A DNA stretch of 64,000 bases, from the NCBI RefSeq assembly GCF_014252955.1, contig NZ_JACMIA010000003.1:1-64000 (forward strand), written 5' to 3'. Positions 46,194-54,912 of the stretch are shown here, in pieces; positions within the stretch are counted from its first letter, which is position 1, and each line of letters begins with the position of its first letter. The DNA comes from Stappia sp. 28M-7 (GTDB taxonomy: Bacteria > Pseudomonadota > Alphaproteobacteria > Rhizobiales > Stappiaceae). The position numbers and the translations under genes are program-made. Below the pieces are notes generated by a model that saw only the letters and a list, made by a program, of their open reading frames with translations, was not told where the DNA came from and did not search any database.

Positions 46194-46359
46194 GGGCGAG
46201 CCTGTCCTTCTGTGGCCGGCCTGCTGCCGGCTGCGAAGCCTTGTAACAGGACGCTTGCCGCAATGAAATACCTGCGCGCGCGGCGCCGCGATCTGGTCAA
46301 GATCGCCCTGCACGGGTAAGACGGAAATTCGACACTTGCAACGTTCCGGAGACCTGCCG
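46194..46359. promoter_or_regulatory. Divergent hisB / pyrF promoter region
   Basis: 166 bases with no recognised gene. It contains an 18-codon open frame at 46264-46320 ([11 protein letters not shown]...) on the plus strand with one His near its end, too few to be a his leader peptide. TCCGGAGA before pyrF is a good ribosome site. Confidence 0.4.
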
Positions 46360-47109
46360 ATGCAAAGCGCTGCCCTTCCGCTGGACGAGGACCCGTCCCC
46401 TTTCGCGCCGGCGAGCGCCCGCGACCGCCTGATTGTCGGCCTTGACGTGCCGACGGTGGAGGAGGCACGCGCCATCGTGCGCGAGACCGCGGGTGCCGTC
46501 GGCACCTACAAGATCGGCATGCAGCTGCAGTTCGCCGGCGGCCTGGAACTGGCCGCGGAACTGGCTCGCGATGGCCACAGCATCTTTCTCGACGTCAAGC
46601 TTCTCGACATCGACAACACGGTGATGAAGGCGGTGGAGAACATCGCCCGCATGGGTGTGCGCTTCGTCACCATTCACGCCTATCCCAAGGCGATGCGCGC
46701 GGCCGTTGCCGGGCTTGCCGCGGCCGGCGGCGATGTCTGCCTGCTCGGTGTTACCGTGCTGACCTCGATGGACGAGGACGATCTGCATGATGCCGGCTAT
46801 GCCGGTGGCGTCGACGAGTTGGTGATTGCCCGCGCGGCGGATGCGCGCGCCGCCAACATGGGCGGTATCGTCTGCTCGCCGCTGGAGGTCGCCTCGCTGC
46901 GGAACGTGGTCGGACCGCGCCTCGTCACCGTGACCCCGGGCATCCGTCCGGCAGGGTCCGAGGCGGGCGATCAGAAGCGCATCATGACACCGGCCGACGC
47001 GATCTCGGCCGGCGCCGACTATCTGGTGGTCGCACGCCCGGTGATCATGGCCCCCAACCGCCGCGCCGCGGCGGAGGCCATCGTCGAGGAAATCGGTCGG
47101 GCGCTCTAA
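46360..47109 (+). CDS. pyrF: Orotidine 5'-phosphate decarboxylase
   Basis: 249 residues, type 1 TIM barrel. The catalytic array appears as [11 protein letters not shown] near 79 (Asp-x-Lys-x-x-Asp), with the phosphate loop [14 protein letters not shown] near 195 and ARPV near 226. Last step of UMP synthesis. ATG at 46360 follows GGAGA; an upstream in-frame start at 46336 lacks support. Convergent with the aminotransferase gene. Confidence 0.95.
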   Translation: MQSAALPLDEDPSPFAPASARDRLIVGLDVPTVEEARAIVRETAGAVGTYKIGMQLQFAGGLELAAELARDGHSIFLDVKLLDIDNTVMKAVENIARMGVRFVTIHAYPKAMRAAVAGLAAAGGDVCLLGVTVLTSMDEDDLHDAGYAGGVDELVIARAADARAANMGGIVCSPLEVASLRNVVGPRLVTVTPGIRPAGSEAGDQKRIMTPADAISAGADYLVVARPVIMAPNRRAAAEAIVEEIGRAL

Positions 47110-47119
47110 AATCGGCCTG

Positions 47120-48310
47120 TCAGCGGGGCTCTGTGAGCCCTGCCGACAGGCACTCGACTGCGGCCTGAACGCCGCCCGCGCCATGCGGTACGGCGAGCGC
47201 CTTCAGCGCCAGCTCCAGCACCCCGAGCGTGCCCAGCACGGTCGGGGCGTTGACATGGCCCATATGGCCGATGCGGATGCCCTTGCCGGCGATCTCGCCG
47301 ATGGTGCCGCCGATGGTGACGTTGCAGGTCTCCTGGCACCAGCGCCGCAGCGCGGCCGGGTCGAGCCCGGGTGTCAGCACCACGGTGACCGAGTTGGAGC
47401 GCTGGGCGTCCTCCAGGATGTTCAGTTCCATCGCGCCGCCTTCCGCCCATTTGGCGACGCAGGCGCGCACGGCGGCGGCCAGCATTGCGTGGCGGCGATG
47501 GGCGGCGTCCAGCCCTTCCCCCAGCAGCAGGTCGAGAGCCTGGCGGAAGGCGAAGAGCAGGTGCTCCGGCGGCGTGCCGCAATATTTCTGGTAGTGCTCG
47601 CTGCCCTGTCGGAACGTCCAGTCCCAGTAGAATGTCTTCAGGTCGGCCGTCTCGTGCGCGGCGAGCGCTCGGGCATTGGCAGCGACAAAGGCGAGGCCCG
47701 GCGGGGTCATCAGCCCTTTTTGCGCGCCGGTGACGGTCACGTCGACGCCCCACTCGTCCATCTTGTAGGGCACGCAGCCGAGCGAGGCGATGGTGTCGAC
47801 CATGAACAGCGCCGGATGGCCTGCCGCATCGATGGCCTTGCGCAGGGCGGCGATGTCGTTGAGCACGCCCGAGGCCGTGTCCACCTGCACCACCAGCACC
47901 GCCTTGATCTCATGCGCGGTGTCCGCGGCAAGACGGGCGGTTACCGCCGTCGGATCGACGGCGCGGCGCCAGTCGCCCGGCAGCACCTCGACCTCGAGGC
48001 CGGTCATCGTCGCCATTTCGCCCCAGCCGCGGGCAAAGCGGCCGGAGTCCAGCACCAGCACCCGGTCGCCGCGCGACAGCGTGTTGGTGACCGCCGCTTC
48101 CCAGGCGCCATGTCCGTTGGCAGCGTAAAGGAACGCCTTTCCCGTGGTGCCGAAGACCTTCGGCAGGTCGGCGAGCAGGCTGTCCGTCAGCCCGACCAGC
48201 GAGCCGGTGTAGATGTCGATTGCCGGGCGGTGCATGGCCCTGAGCACTTCGTCCGGCACGGTGGTCGGTCCGGGGATCATCAGGAATTCGCGGCCGCTGG
48301 CGAGCGTCAT
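47120..48310 (-). CDS. Class V aminotransferase, alanine/serine-glyoxylate type
   Basis: 396 residues, PLP fold type I. FLMIPGPTTVPDEVLRAM at the N-terminus, FMVDTIASLG with the PLP Asp near 170, and TGAQKGLMTPPGLAF with the Schiff-base Lys near 195 are AGT/SPT hallmarks. It moves an amino group between alanine or serine and glyoxylate or pyruvate; the exact pair is unknown. ATG at 48310 follows CCGGAG; the longer frame to 48517 is not homologous. Codirectional with an FAD oxidase gene. Confidence 0.92.
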   Translation of the reverse strand: MTLASGREFLMIPGPTTVPDEVLRAMHRPAIDIYTGSLVGLTDSLLADLPKVFGTTGKAFLYAANGHGAWEAAVTNTLSRGDRVLVLDSGRFARGWGEMATMTGLEVEVLPGDWRRAVDPTAVTARLAADTAHEIKAVLVVQVDTASGVLNDIAALRKAIDAAGHPALFMVDTIASLGCVPYKMDEWGVDVTVTGAQKGLMTPPGLAFVAANARALAAHETADLKTFYWDWTFRQGSEHYQKYCGTPPEHLLFAFRQALDLLLGEGLDAAHRRHAMLAAAVRACVAKWAEGGAMELNILEDAQRSNSVTVVLTPGLDPAALRRWCQETCNVTIGGTIGEIAGKGIRIGHMGHVNAPTVLGTLGVLELALKALAVPHGAGGVQAAVECLSAGLTEPR

Positions 48311-48428
48311 GGCAGGCTCCGGAGAGGTTGCGCGGCTGGGCAGCCCGGAATGTGAGGGCGAGCCCGCCGCGCTGGCGGGTGGGATCGATCCTTCCCGGCC
48401 GCGCATGACAGGTGCGGCCCGGCGAGGA

Positions 48429-49610
48429 TCAGACCACGTTCTTTTCCAACACCGGGCGCCCTTGTGCAATCCGCTCGTGCGACAGCGCACCAAGATCGAG
48501 GCTGCGCCAGGCGCCATGGAGGATCAGTTCGGCAATGCCGCGGCCGACCGCCGGCGACTGCTGCAGCCCGTGGCCGGAAAAGCCTGTGGCAAGATAAAGG
48601 CCCGGATGGCCGTCGACCGTGCCGAGAATGGCGTTGTGATCGAACAGGTTCATGTCGTAGTGGCCGGCCCAGGCCTGTCCTGGCCGGATCGCCTCGAAGG
48701 CCGGAACGCGCGTAGCGAGCACCGGCCACAGGTACTCGTCGAAGAAATCGTGCTCGACGTCGAAGTCGCGGGTGTCCGGATCGCGCTCCTGTGGCGGGGC
48801 GGAGCCGCACAGGAAACCGGTGCCTTCGGGCCGGACATAGGTGCCGGTCGGGTCGATCATCAACGGACAGCCGGCAACGGGTTCGCGGCAGTCGAAGGTG
48901 AAGATCATCCGCTTGCGGCTTTCCACCGGCAGGTCAATGCCGAGCTGGCGGGAAAGGCGGGCAGCTCCTTCTGCCCCGGCGGCATTGACCAGCTGTCCGG
49001 CCGAGATGGTGCTGCCGTCCGACAGCTGCAGGCGGAACCCCTGGCCTTCGCGCGCAGCGTCCAGCACCTCGGCCGCCAGATAGGGCACGCCGAGCGCGCG
49101 TGCCTTCTTGCGGAAGGCCTGCATCAGGCCGTAGCCGTCGAACCAGCCTTCGCCTGTTCTGCCCCAGCAGCCGGCGGCGATGTCCTCGACATTGAGCCAG
49201 GGAAAGCGGGCGAGAAGCTCGTTCGGCTCCAGGAAGGCGATATCCGCGCCCATGCGGGTCTGCAGGGCGTGGTTTTCCTCCAGGATATGCCGCTTGTCGG
49301 CGGTCGCCAGGAACAGGTAGCCGCCTTCGTGCAGATCGATTGCAGGCCGCTCGTCGCCGACGGCCAGCCGGGTGCCGATCTCGCGCAGGAACTCGATGCC
49401 GTAGAGCGAGATGGCGATATTGGTCGGCTCGGAAAACTGCTGGCGGATCGAGGCCGCCGACAGCGCCGAGGCGCAGGTCCGGTAGGACGGATCCTTCTCG
49501 ATGACGACGACCCGGCCAGTGAAGTCCGGGTCCATGGCAAGGTGGCAGGCGATGGAGGAACCCATCACCGCACCGCCGACGATCGCGACGTCGAAAGTCT
49601 CAGCGCTCAC
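48429..49610 (-). CDS. FAD-dependent oxidoreductase (DAO/glycine oxidase family)
   Basis: 393 residues. Rossmann motif FDVAIVGGAVMGSSIACHLA near 5-25, the DAO domain, and the late FAD-binding GLYLATGFSGHGLQQSPAVG near 350. The family oxidises the C-N bond of glycine, sarcosine, D-amino acids or related imino acids. GTG at 49610 chosen: the frame is open to 49664, but that stretch is inside the terminator of the preceding gene. Lies between gcdH and an aminotransferase, which suggests amino-acid catabolism. Confidence 0.9.
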   Translation of the reverse strand: MSAETFDVAIVGGAVMGSSIACHLAMDPDFTGRVVVIEKDPSYRTCASALSAASIRQQFSEPTNIAISLYGIEFLREIGTRLAVGDERPAIDLHEGGYLFLATADKRHILEENHALQTRMGADIAFLEPNELLARFPWLNVEDIAAGCWGRTGEGWFDGYGLMQAFRKKARALGVPYLAAEVLDAAREGQGFRLQLSDGSTISAGQLVNAAGAEGAARLSRQLGIDLPVESRKRMIFTFDCREPVAGCPLMIDPTGTYVRPEGTGFLCGSAPPQERDPDTRDFDVEHDFFDEYLWPVLATRVPAFEAIRPGQAWAGHYDMNLFDHNAILGTVDGHPGLYLATGFSGHGLQQSPAVGRGIAELILHGAWRSLDLGALSHERIAQGRPVLEKNVV

Positions 49611-49644
49611 GTCGATGCCCGTCCTGTGGCAAGCGGTTGGCTCT

Positions 49645-49681
49645 AAAAAGAGGGCGGGAGCCATCGGCCCCCGCCCTTTTT
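49645..49681 (-). terminator. Intrinsic terminator of gcdH
   Basis: Read on the minus strand: GGGCGGG and CCCGCCC arms (plus coordinates 49670-49676 and 49652-49658), then TCTTTTT. A-rich bases on the other side make a weaker signal in the plus direction too. It ends the gcdH transcript before the oxidase gene. Confidence 0.8.
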
Positions 49682-49688
49682 GGACTGA

Positions 49689-50909
49689 TCAGAAGAACGC
49701 CTGCAGGCCGGTCTGGGCGCGGCCGAGGATCAGGGCATGGACGTCATGCGTGCCCTCGTAGGTGTTCACCGTCTCCAGGTTCTGGGCGTGCCGCATGACG
49801 TGGTACTCCTCCTGGATGCCGTTGCCGCCGTGCATGTCGCGGGCCTGGCGGGCGATGTCCAGCGCCTTGCCGCAATTGTTGCGCTTGACGATGGAGATCA
49901 TCTCCGGCGCGACGCGGCCCTCGTCGAACAGGCGGCCGACGCGCAGGGAGGCCTGAAGGCCGAGCGCGATCTCGGTCTGCATGTCGGCGAGCTTCTTCTG
50001 GAAGAGCTGGGTCTGGGCCAGCGGCTTGTTGAACTGCTTGCGCTCCAGGCCGTAGTTGCGGGCCCGGTGCCAGCAGTCCTCGGCCGCACCCAGCGCGCCC
50101 CAGGAAATGCCGTAGCGCGCGCGGTTGAGGCAGCCGAACGGGCCCTTCAGGCCGGCGACGTTCGGCAGCAGCGCGTCCTCGCCGACCTCGACATTGTCCA
50201 TGACGATCTCGCCGGTGATCGAGGCGCGCAAGGACAGCTTGCCGCCGATCTTCGGCGCGGACAGGCCCTTCATGCCCTTGTCGAGAACGAAGCCGCGGAT
50301 TGCCCCGTCATGGGCGTCGGACTTGGCCCACACGACGAAGACGTCGGCGATCGGGGCGTTGGAGATCCACATCTTGGAGCCCTTCAGCCGGTAGCCGCCG
50401 TCGATCTTCTCGGCGCGAGTGCGCATGCCGGCCGGATCGGAACCGGCATCCGGCTCGGTCAGGCCGAAGCAGCCGACGAATTCGCCGCTGGCGAGCTTCG
50501 GCAGGTACTTCTTGCGCTGCTCCTCGCTGCCATAGGCGTAGATCGGGTACATCACCAGCGAGGACTGGACCGAGTTCATCGAGCGGTAGCCGCTATCGAC
50601 CCGCTCGATCTCGCGTGCCACCAGGCCGTAGGCGACATAGGAAGCGTTGGCGCAGCCATATTCTTCCGGCAGGGTGATGCCGAGCAGGCCGAGCTCGCCC
50701 ATCTCGTTGAAGATCTCGCGGTCGGTCTTCTCCTGCGAGTAGGCCTCCAGCACGCGCGGCATCAGCTTGTCCTGCGCATAGGCGCGGGCCGTCTCCATGA
50801 TCAGGATCTCGTCCTCGTTCAGCTGGTCGCGCAGCAGGAACGGGTCTTCCCAGGCGAAGCGGCCGCCGCCGGTCGGGTCGGACTTGTGAACGGATGCGTG
50901 TGCGGTCAT
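49689..50909 (-). CDS. gcdH: Glutaryl-CoA dehydrogenase
   Basis: 406 residues, acyl-CoA dehydrogenase family. [14 protein letters not shown] near 158 binds [11 protein letters not shown] follows, and the catalytic Glu lies in [17 protein letters not shown] near 380. The combination is typical of GcdH, which oxidises and decarboxylates glutaryl-CoA to crotonyl-CoA in lysine and tryptophan breakdown. Divergent from a LysR gene, the normal control arrangement; ends at its own terminator. Confidence 0.95.
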   Translation of the reverse strand: MTAHASVHKSDPTGGGRFAWEDPFLLRDQLNEDEILIMETARAYAQDKLMPRVLEAYSQEKTDREIFNEMGELGLLGITLPEEYGCANASYVAYGLVAREIERVDSGYRSMNSVQSSLVMYPIYAYGSEEQRKKYLPKLASGEFVGCFGLTEPDAGSDPAGMRTRAEKIDGGYRLKGSKMWISNAPIADVFVVWAKSDAHDGAIRGFVLDKGMKGLSAPKIGGKLSLRASITGEIVMDNVEVGEDALLPNVAGLKGPFGCLNRARYGISWGALGAAEDCWHRARNYGLERKQFNKPLAQTQLFQKKLADMQTEIALGLQASLRVGRLFDEGRVAPEMISIVKRNNCGKALDIARQARDMHGGNGIQEEYHVMRHAQNLETVNTYEGTHDVHALILGRAQTGLQAFF

Positions 50910-51100
50910 GGGTCTGGTCTCCTCCGGTCCGCCTGCGGTCCGTACCGCCGGCGGAGAGCGTCTTGTCGTCGGGGGCCGGCACCGGTTTGCGGCGACCGGA
51001 CCCCAGGAAAGGGGTGAATGTCAGGGCGCGAGTGTCCGGTCTGTCGCTGCCGGCGAAAAGTGATATGTTGTCCCAAGTTCATGAGCGAATGGAATAGGGT

Positions 51101-52024
51101 TTGAAACGAGGCTTCGTTCCACATGCCGACAGCCTGATCGCATTCGAGTGCGCGGCGCGGCACGGCAGCTTCACCCGCGCGGCGGAGGAGCTGCATCTCA
51201 CCCAGGGTGCGGTCTCCAAGCAGGTGCGCCATCTGGAGGCCCGGCTGGGCGTCGAGCTGTTCAAGCGCGTGCGCCAGCGTATCGTGCTGACCGATGCCGG
51301 CCGGCTCTATCTCCACGACGTGCGCGGCGCGCTGGAAAGCCTGACCGCCGCCACACGGCAGGTCATGTCCTTTGCCGGCAACGAGGACGTGCTGAACCTC
51401 GCCACCCTGCCCTCCTTCGGCACCCGCTGGCTGGCGCCGCGCCTTGCCGGTTTCATCGCGGCTCACCCTACCGCCAGCCTCAACGTGACGGTGCGGCTGC
51501 GGCCCTTCGACTTCGCCAAGGAGCCGTTCGACGTGGCGATCCATTACGGCGATCCGGTCTGGGCGGGGGCGGTCGCCGAACCGCTGTTCCGCGAGGATGT
51601 GATCGCGGTCGCCTCGCCGGCCTTCCGGGCGCGCCATCGCATCCGCCGGCCGCAGGACCTTGCCCCGCTCCTTCGCCTGCACCAGTCGACGCGTCCGCTC
51701 GCCTGGCGGCAGTGGTTCGAATGCGCCGGAGTTGAAACGGAGCTTGCCTTCCAGGGGCCGCGCTTCGAACAGTTCGTGATGATGGCGGAAGCCGCCGCCA
51801 ACGATCTCGGCGCAGCGCTTGTTCCGCGCTTCTTCGTTGCCGAGGAGCTGGCGTCCGGGCGGTTGGTCCAGCTGTTCGACACGGTGTTGCGGCTGCCGTC
51901 CGCCTATCACCTCGTCTACCCGGAAGACCGCTCGTTGCGGCCCGTTGCCGCCCGCTTCCGCGACTGGCTGATGGGGGAGGTCGCGGCCGCCGGCGGCGGC
52001 GACAGGCCGGTGTTGCCGGGCTGA
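51101..52024 (+). CDS. LysR-family regulator, GcvA-like, probably of gcdH
   Basis: 307 residues. HTH ADSLIAFECAARHGSFTRAA with LTQGAVSKQVRHLEARLG, then a GcvA-type effector domain (FGTRWLAPRLAGFIAAHP). The TTG at 51101 is the only start available: an in-frame TAG lies two codons upstream. Divergent from gcdH with 191 bases between, so it probably activates that gene when glutarate or glutaryl-CoA is present; the effector is inferred. Confidence 0.9.
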   Translation: MKRGFVPHADSLIAFECAARHGSFTRAAEELHLTQGAVSKQVRHLEARLGVELFKRVRQRIVLTDAGRLYLHDVRGALESLTAATRQVMSFAGNEDVLNLATLPSFGTRWLAPRLAGFIAAHPTASLNVTVRLRPFDFAKEPFDVAIHYGDPVWAGAVAEPLFREDVIAVASPAFRARHRIRRPQDLAPLLRLHQSTRPLAWRQWFECAGVETELAFQGPRFEQFVMMAEAAANDLGAALVPRFFVAEELASGRLVQLFDTVLRLPSAYHLVYPEDRSLRPVAARFRDWLMGEVAAAGGGDRPVLPG

Positions 52025-52188
52025 AGAGCCGGTGCGCGTCAGGCGGTGCGCCGGCCCATGTCGTTTGCCATGAGGCGCGCAAAGCCTGCGGATGTCGGGG
52101 CTACGAGGAAGCCACTACGCCAAATTTCGTATTTGCATAGTGCGCGAATCCTGTTGGTATCAGGCTGTCTTCGTCAAGGAGATGCGGC

Positions 52189-52240
52189 GGTCCTGGCCGT
52201 GGGGTTCCCCCCTCCCTCCTCACGGTCAGGACCATTTTTC
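52189..52240 (+). terminator. Strong intrinsic terminator, 165 bases after the LysR gene
   Basis: GGTCCTGGCCGTG (52189-52201) pairs with CACGGTCAGGACC (52221-52233), 13 pairs with one wobble, followed by ATTTTTCC. T tract only in the plus direction. The distance from the LysR stop (52024) is long for a 3' end and leaves room for a small RNA. Confidence 0.85.
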
Positions 52241-52292
52241 CTGCCGCTTCGGACCAGCTCTTCCACGCTTTGCCGGACTGTACCGCGCGGCC

Positions 52293-52664
52293 TCAGCCGC
52301 AGGACGCCTCGGCTCGCCCGGCGACCGTCACCCGCACCCGCGTCACCCCCTTGTTGATGAACTTCAGCTCGCGCGCCGCGCGCCGCGAAACGTCGATCAC
52401 CCGGCCGCGCACAAAGGGCCCGCGGTCGACGATGGTCAGGGTCACCTTGCGGCCGTTCGACAGGTTTTCCACCTGCACCCGGGTGCCGAAGGGCAGCTTG
52501 CGATGGGCCGCCGTCAGGGCTTCCGGGTTGGCGCGCGTGCCGCTGGCGGTTCGTCCTGTCAGCTCGTACCAGGAGGCCCGGCCGCATTCGGCGACCGCTG
52601 GCGAGGCACCCAGACCGGCGCAGGCGAGCGCGACTAGAAGATGGGTCCGAGGCTTGCGAATCAT
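52293..52664 (-). CDS. RlpA-like double-psi beta-barrel protein
   Basis: 123 residues. A signal peptide (MIRKPRTHLLVALACAGLGASPAVA) is followed by one DPBB domain: ASWYELTGRTASG, MTAAH-type LTAAHRKLPFGT, IVDRGPFVRGRVIDVSRRAARELKF. The catalytic Asp and the GPF motif of RlpA are present. There is no SPOR domain, so this is a short secreted form, perhaps cutting peptidoglycan. ATG at 52664 fits the signal peptide; a TTG at 52685 is possible. Confidence 0.88.
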   Translation of the reverse strand: MIRKPRTHLLVALACAGLGASPAVAECGRASWYELTGRTASGTRANPEALTAAHRKLPFGTRVQVENLSNGRKVTLTIVDRGPFVRGRVIDVSRRAARELKFINKGVTRVRVTVAGRAEASCG

Positions 52665-52847
52665 TTCCGGCGGTCCATATTTCAACCTTGAAGTTTTTAC
52701 GGGGGCTCAAGGCCTCCAGACAGTTTTTCAACGAGTATGTTCGGCAATGGCCATTTTTCGTGACTTTGTTGTGGCAAGCACCGACAATTGGACGCATTGC
52801 CGTTACGGATTCTGCGATGGCGGAGCAACGGCGTGGGGGCGGACCGG

Positions 52848-54905
52848 ATGACGGCAGGCGACGCGGCACGACCGGGGATGACATGGCCGATGGAGGGGCT
52901 GCATGCTGCGATCATCGCCGCGTCCAAGGATCCCATCTATTTCTGCACTCCCGACTACATCATCCGCGAGGCCAACGAGCCTTACGTCGCGATCGGCGGC
53001 CTGACCCGCGAACAGGCCATCGGCCGCACGGTGCAGGAGGTCGCAGGCCCGGGCGCCTTCCCCCGTCGCGCCCCCTATCTCGAGTCGGCTCTGTCCGGCC
53101 GCGTTGCCGTGCTGCAGGACTGGGTGATGGTGCCCGGCCAGGGCCGCCGCTTCTTCGATGTGCGCTATCAGCCGGTGCACGATGCGGCGGGACGGCTGCT
53201 TGGCGTTGCCGCCTATGGCCGCGACATCACCGACCTGAAGATGGCCGAGCAGGTCCTGCGCCTCTACGAAAGCGCGGTCACGCAGATGTCGGACCGCCTG
53301 TCGGTGGTCGACCGCAACTACCGCTACATCCTCACCAACGAGAGCAATGCGCGCTGGCATGGCTCCACCGCGGAGAGCTTCCGCGGCCGCTCGGTCGTCG
53401 AGGTCGTTGGCGAGGAGCGTTTCGCCGCGGAGATTCAGCCCTGGCTCGACCGCTGTCTTGCTGGCGAGACGGTGGAATACGACTTTCAGGACTTGGCTCC
53501 GGACGGCGCGCCGGTCGTCATGGATGCGCGTCTTCAGCCTTTCCGCAACGGCGACGGCGAGATCGAGGCGGCCGTCGTCACCCTGCGCGACGTCACCGAG
53601 ACCCGCCGCCTGTCGGAGCGGCTCGAACGTCTGGCGCTGCAGGACGATCTCACCGGGATCGCCAATCGCCGGTCCTTCGAGACCGGACTGGAGCGACGGG
53701 TCGCGGCCTATCGCAAGGGCGGCGACGGGTTCAGCGTCGTGTTCATCGACCTCGACGGGTTCAAGCTGGTCAACGATACCGCCGGCCATGGTGCCGGCGA
53801 CCGGTTCCTGCAGGATATCGCCCGGCTGCTGCGCCAGTCGGCCGGCGAAGGGGTCGAGGTTGCCCGCATCGGCGGCGACGAGTTCGGTCTGATCATCGAC
53901 ACGGGCGAGACGGTCGCCGCCCATGCGATCTGCAGCCGCCTCCTGTCCGCCTTCGAGGGCTATCGGCTTGCCTGGGAAGACATGCAGTTTCGCAGCAGCG
54001 CCAGCATCGGCATCGCCTCTGTCGAGTCGGAAGACGACGACGCCACGCGCCAGGCCGTAACCGTCGGCCGAGTGCTGCAATGGGCGGACTTTGCCTGCAT
54101 GCAGGCCAAGGCGGCCGGCGGCCACCGCATTGTCGCGCATGACCGGGCGGAGAAGACCGGCGACGACCGCAAGGTGGAGATCCATCATCTCCTCGCGGTG
54201 GAGCGGGCGATTGCCGAGAACGGTTTCCTGCTGCACGCCATGACGATCGTCGATCTGGCCAGCGGCGCGCCGGCGATGCAGGAGGTGCTGCCGCGGGTCG
54301 CCACCGGCAATGGCGACCTGCACGGCCCCTCGATGATCCGCGCCACCGCCGAGCGCCACGGATTGATGCGGGCCGTGGACCGGCTGGTGCTCAATGCAGT
54401 GCTTGCCCGTCTGGAGGCGGGTGATACGGACGGGCTTCCCATCGCTGTCGATCTGTCGGCGGAAACGCTGCACAGTCCGGTCTTCGCCTGTCAGATCATC
54501 GGCCGGCTGGAGCGCGCGCCGGGGGTGTCGCAATCCCTGGTATTCGAGGTTTCGGAAGCGGCGCTTGCGCGCATGAAGCCGGAGGCGTGGAACCTGATGG
54601 CAGACCTGAGGGCCATCGGCTGCCGTATCGCGCTGGACCATTTCGGCCGCGGCGTTGCCGGGTTCACCCAGCTGCGTGCCAATGCGTTCGACCTGATCAA
54701 GATCGACCGGCTGCTGACCGCCGGGCTTGCCGGCGACCCGGTCAAGCGCGCTGCCGTCTCGGGGGTCGTCGGCCTGGCGGAGGCGCTGAGCCTGCCGACG
54801 GTCGCCGAATACGTCAACGAACCGCTGCACCTCGACATTCTGAAGGGGCTCGGCGTTACCTATGCGCAGGGCCGGGCAGTCTCGCGGCCCGCGGCCTGGT
54901 CCTGA
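52848..54905 (+). CDS. PAS-PAS-GGDEF-EAL protein with degenerate EAL domain
   Basis: 685 residues and no membrane segment. Two PAS domains (about 20-140 and 145-265), a GGDEF domain (about 275-435, active site RIGGDEFGLI intact) and an EAL domain (about 455-680). The EAL motif reads QEVL, DDFG reads DHFG and AEGVE reads AEYVN, so phosphodiesterase residues are lost while FDLIKIDR and QGRAVSRP remain. The inhibitory RxxD site before GGDEF is not visible. Probable c-di-GMP synthase with a regulatory EAL remnant. ATG at 52848 has GGGGGCGG upstream; the frame is open to 52788. Confidence 0.92.
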   Translation: MTAGDAARPGMTWPMEGLHAAIIAASKDPIYFCTPDYIIREANEPYVAIGGLTREQAIGRTVQEVAGPGAFPRRAPYLESALSGRVAVLQDWVMVPGQGRRFFDVRYQPVHDAAGRLLGVAAYGRDITDLKMAEQVLRLYESAVTQMSDRLSVVDRNYRYILTNESNARWHGSTAESFRGRSVVEVVGEERFAAEIQPWLDRCLAGETVEYDFQDLAPDGAPVVMDARLQPFRNGDGEIEAAVVTLRDVTETRRLSERLERLALQDDLTGIANRRSFETGLERRVAAYRKGGDGFSVVFIDLDGFKLVNDTAGHGAGDRFLQDIARLLRQSAGEGVEVARIGGDEFGLIIDTGETVAAHAICSRLLSAFEGYRLAWEDMQFRSSASIGIASVESEDDDATRQAVTVGRVLQWADFACMQAKAAGGHRIVAHDRAEKTGDDRKVEIHHLLAVERAIAENGFLLHAMTIVDLASGAPAMQEVLPRVATGNGDLHGPSMIRATAERHGLMRAVDRLVLNAVLARLEAGDTDGLPIAVDLSAETLHSPVFACQIIGRLERAPGVSQSLVFEVSEAALARMKPEAWNLMADLRAIGCRIALDHFGRGVAGFTQLRANAFDLIKIDRLLTAGLAGDPVKRAAVSGVVGLAEALSLPTVAEYVNEPLHLDILKGLGVTYAQGRAVSRPAAWS

Positions 54906-54912
54906 TCCCTCA

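Noticed and set aside
46264-46320. Histidine leader peptide before pyrF/hisB
   Set aside because: Only one His codon, wrong strand for hisB and no terminator/antiterminator pair.
49611-49664. N-terminal extension of the FAD oxidoreductase
   Set aside because: The stretch holds the gcdH terminator and has no similarity to the Rossmann start.
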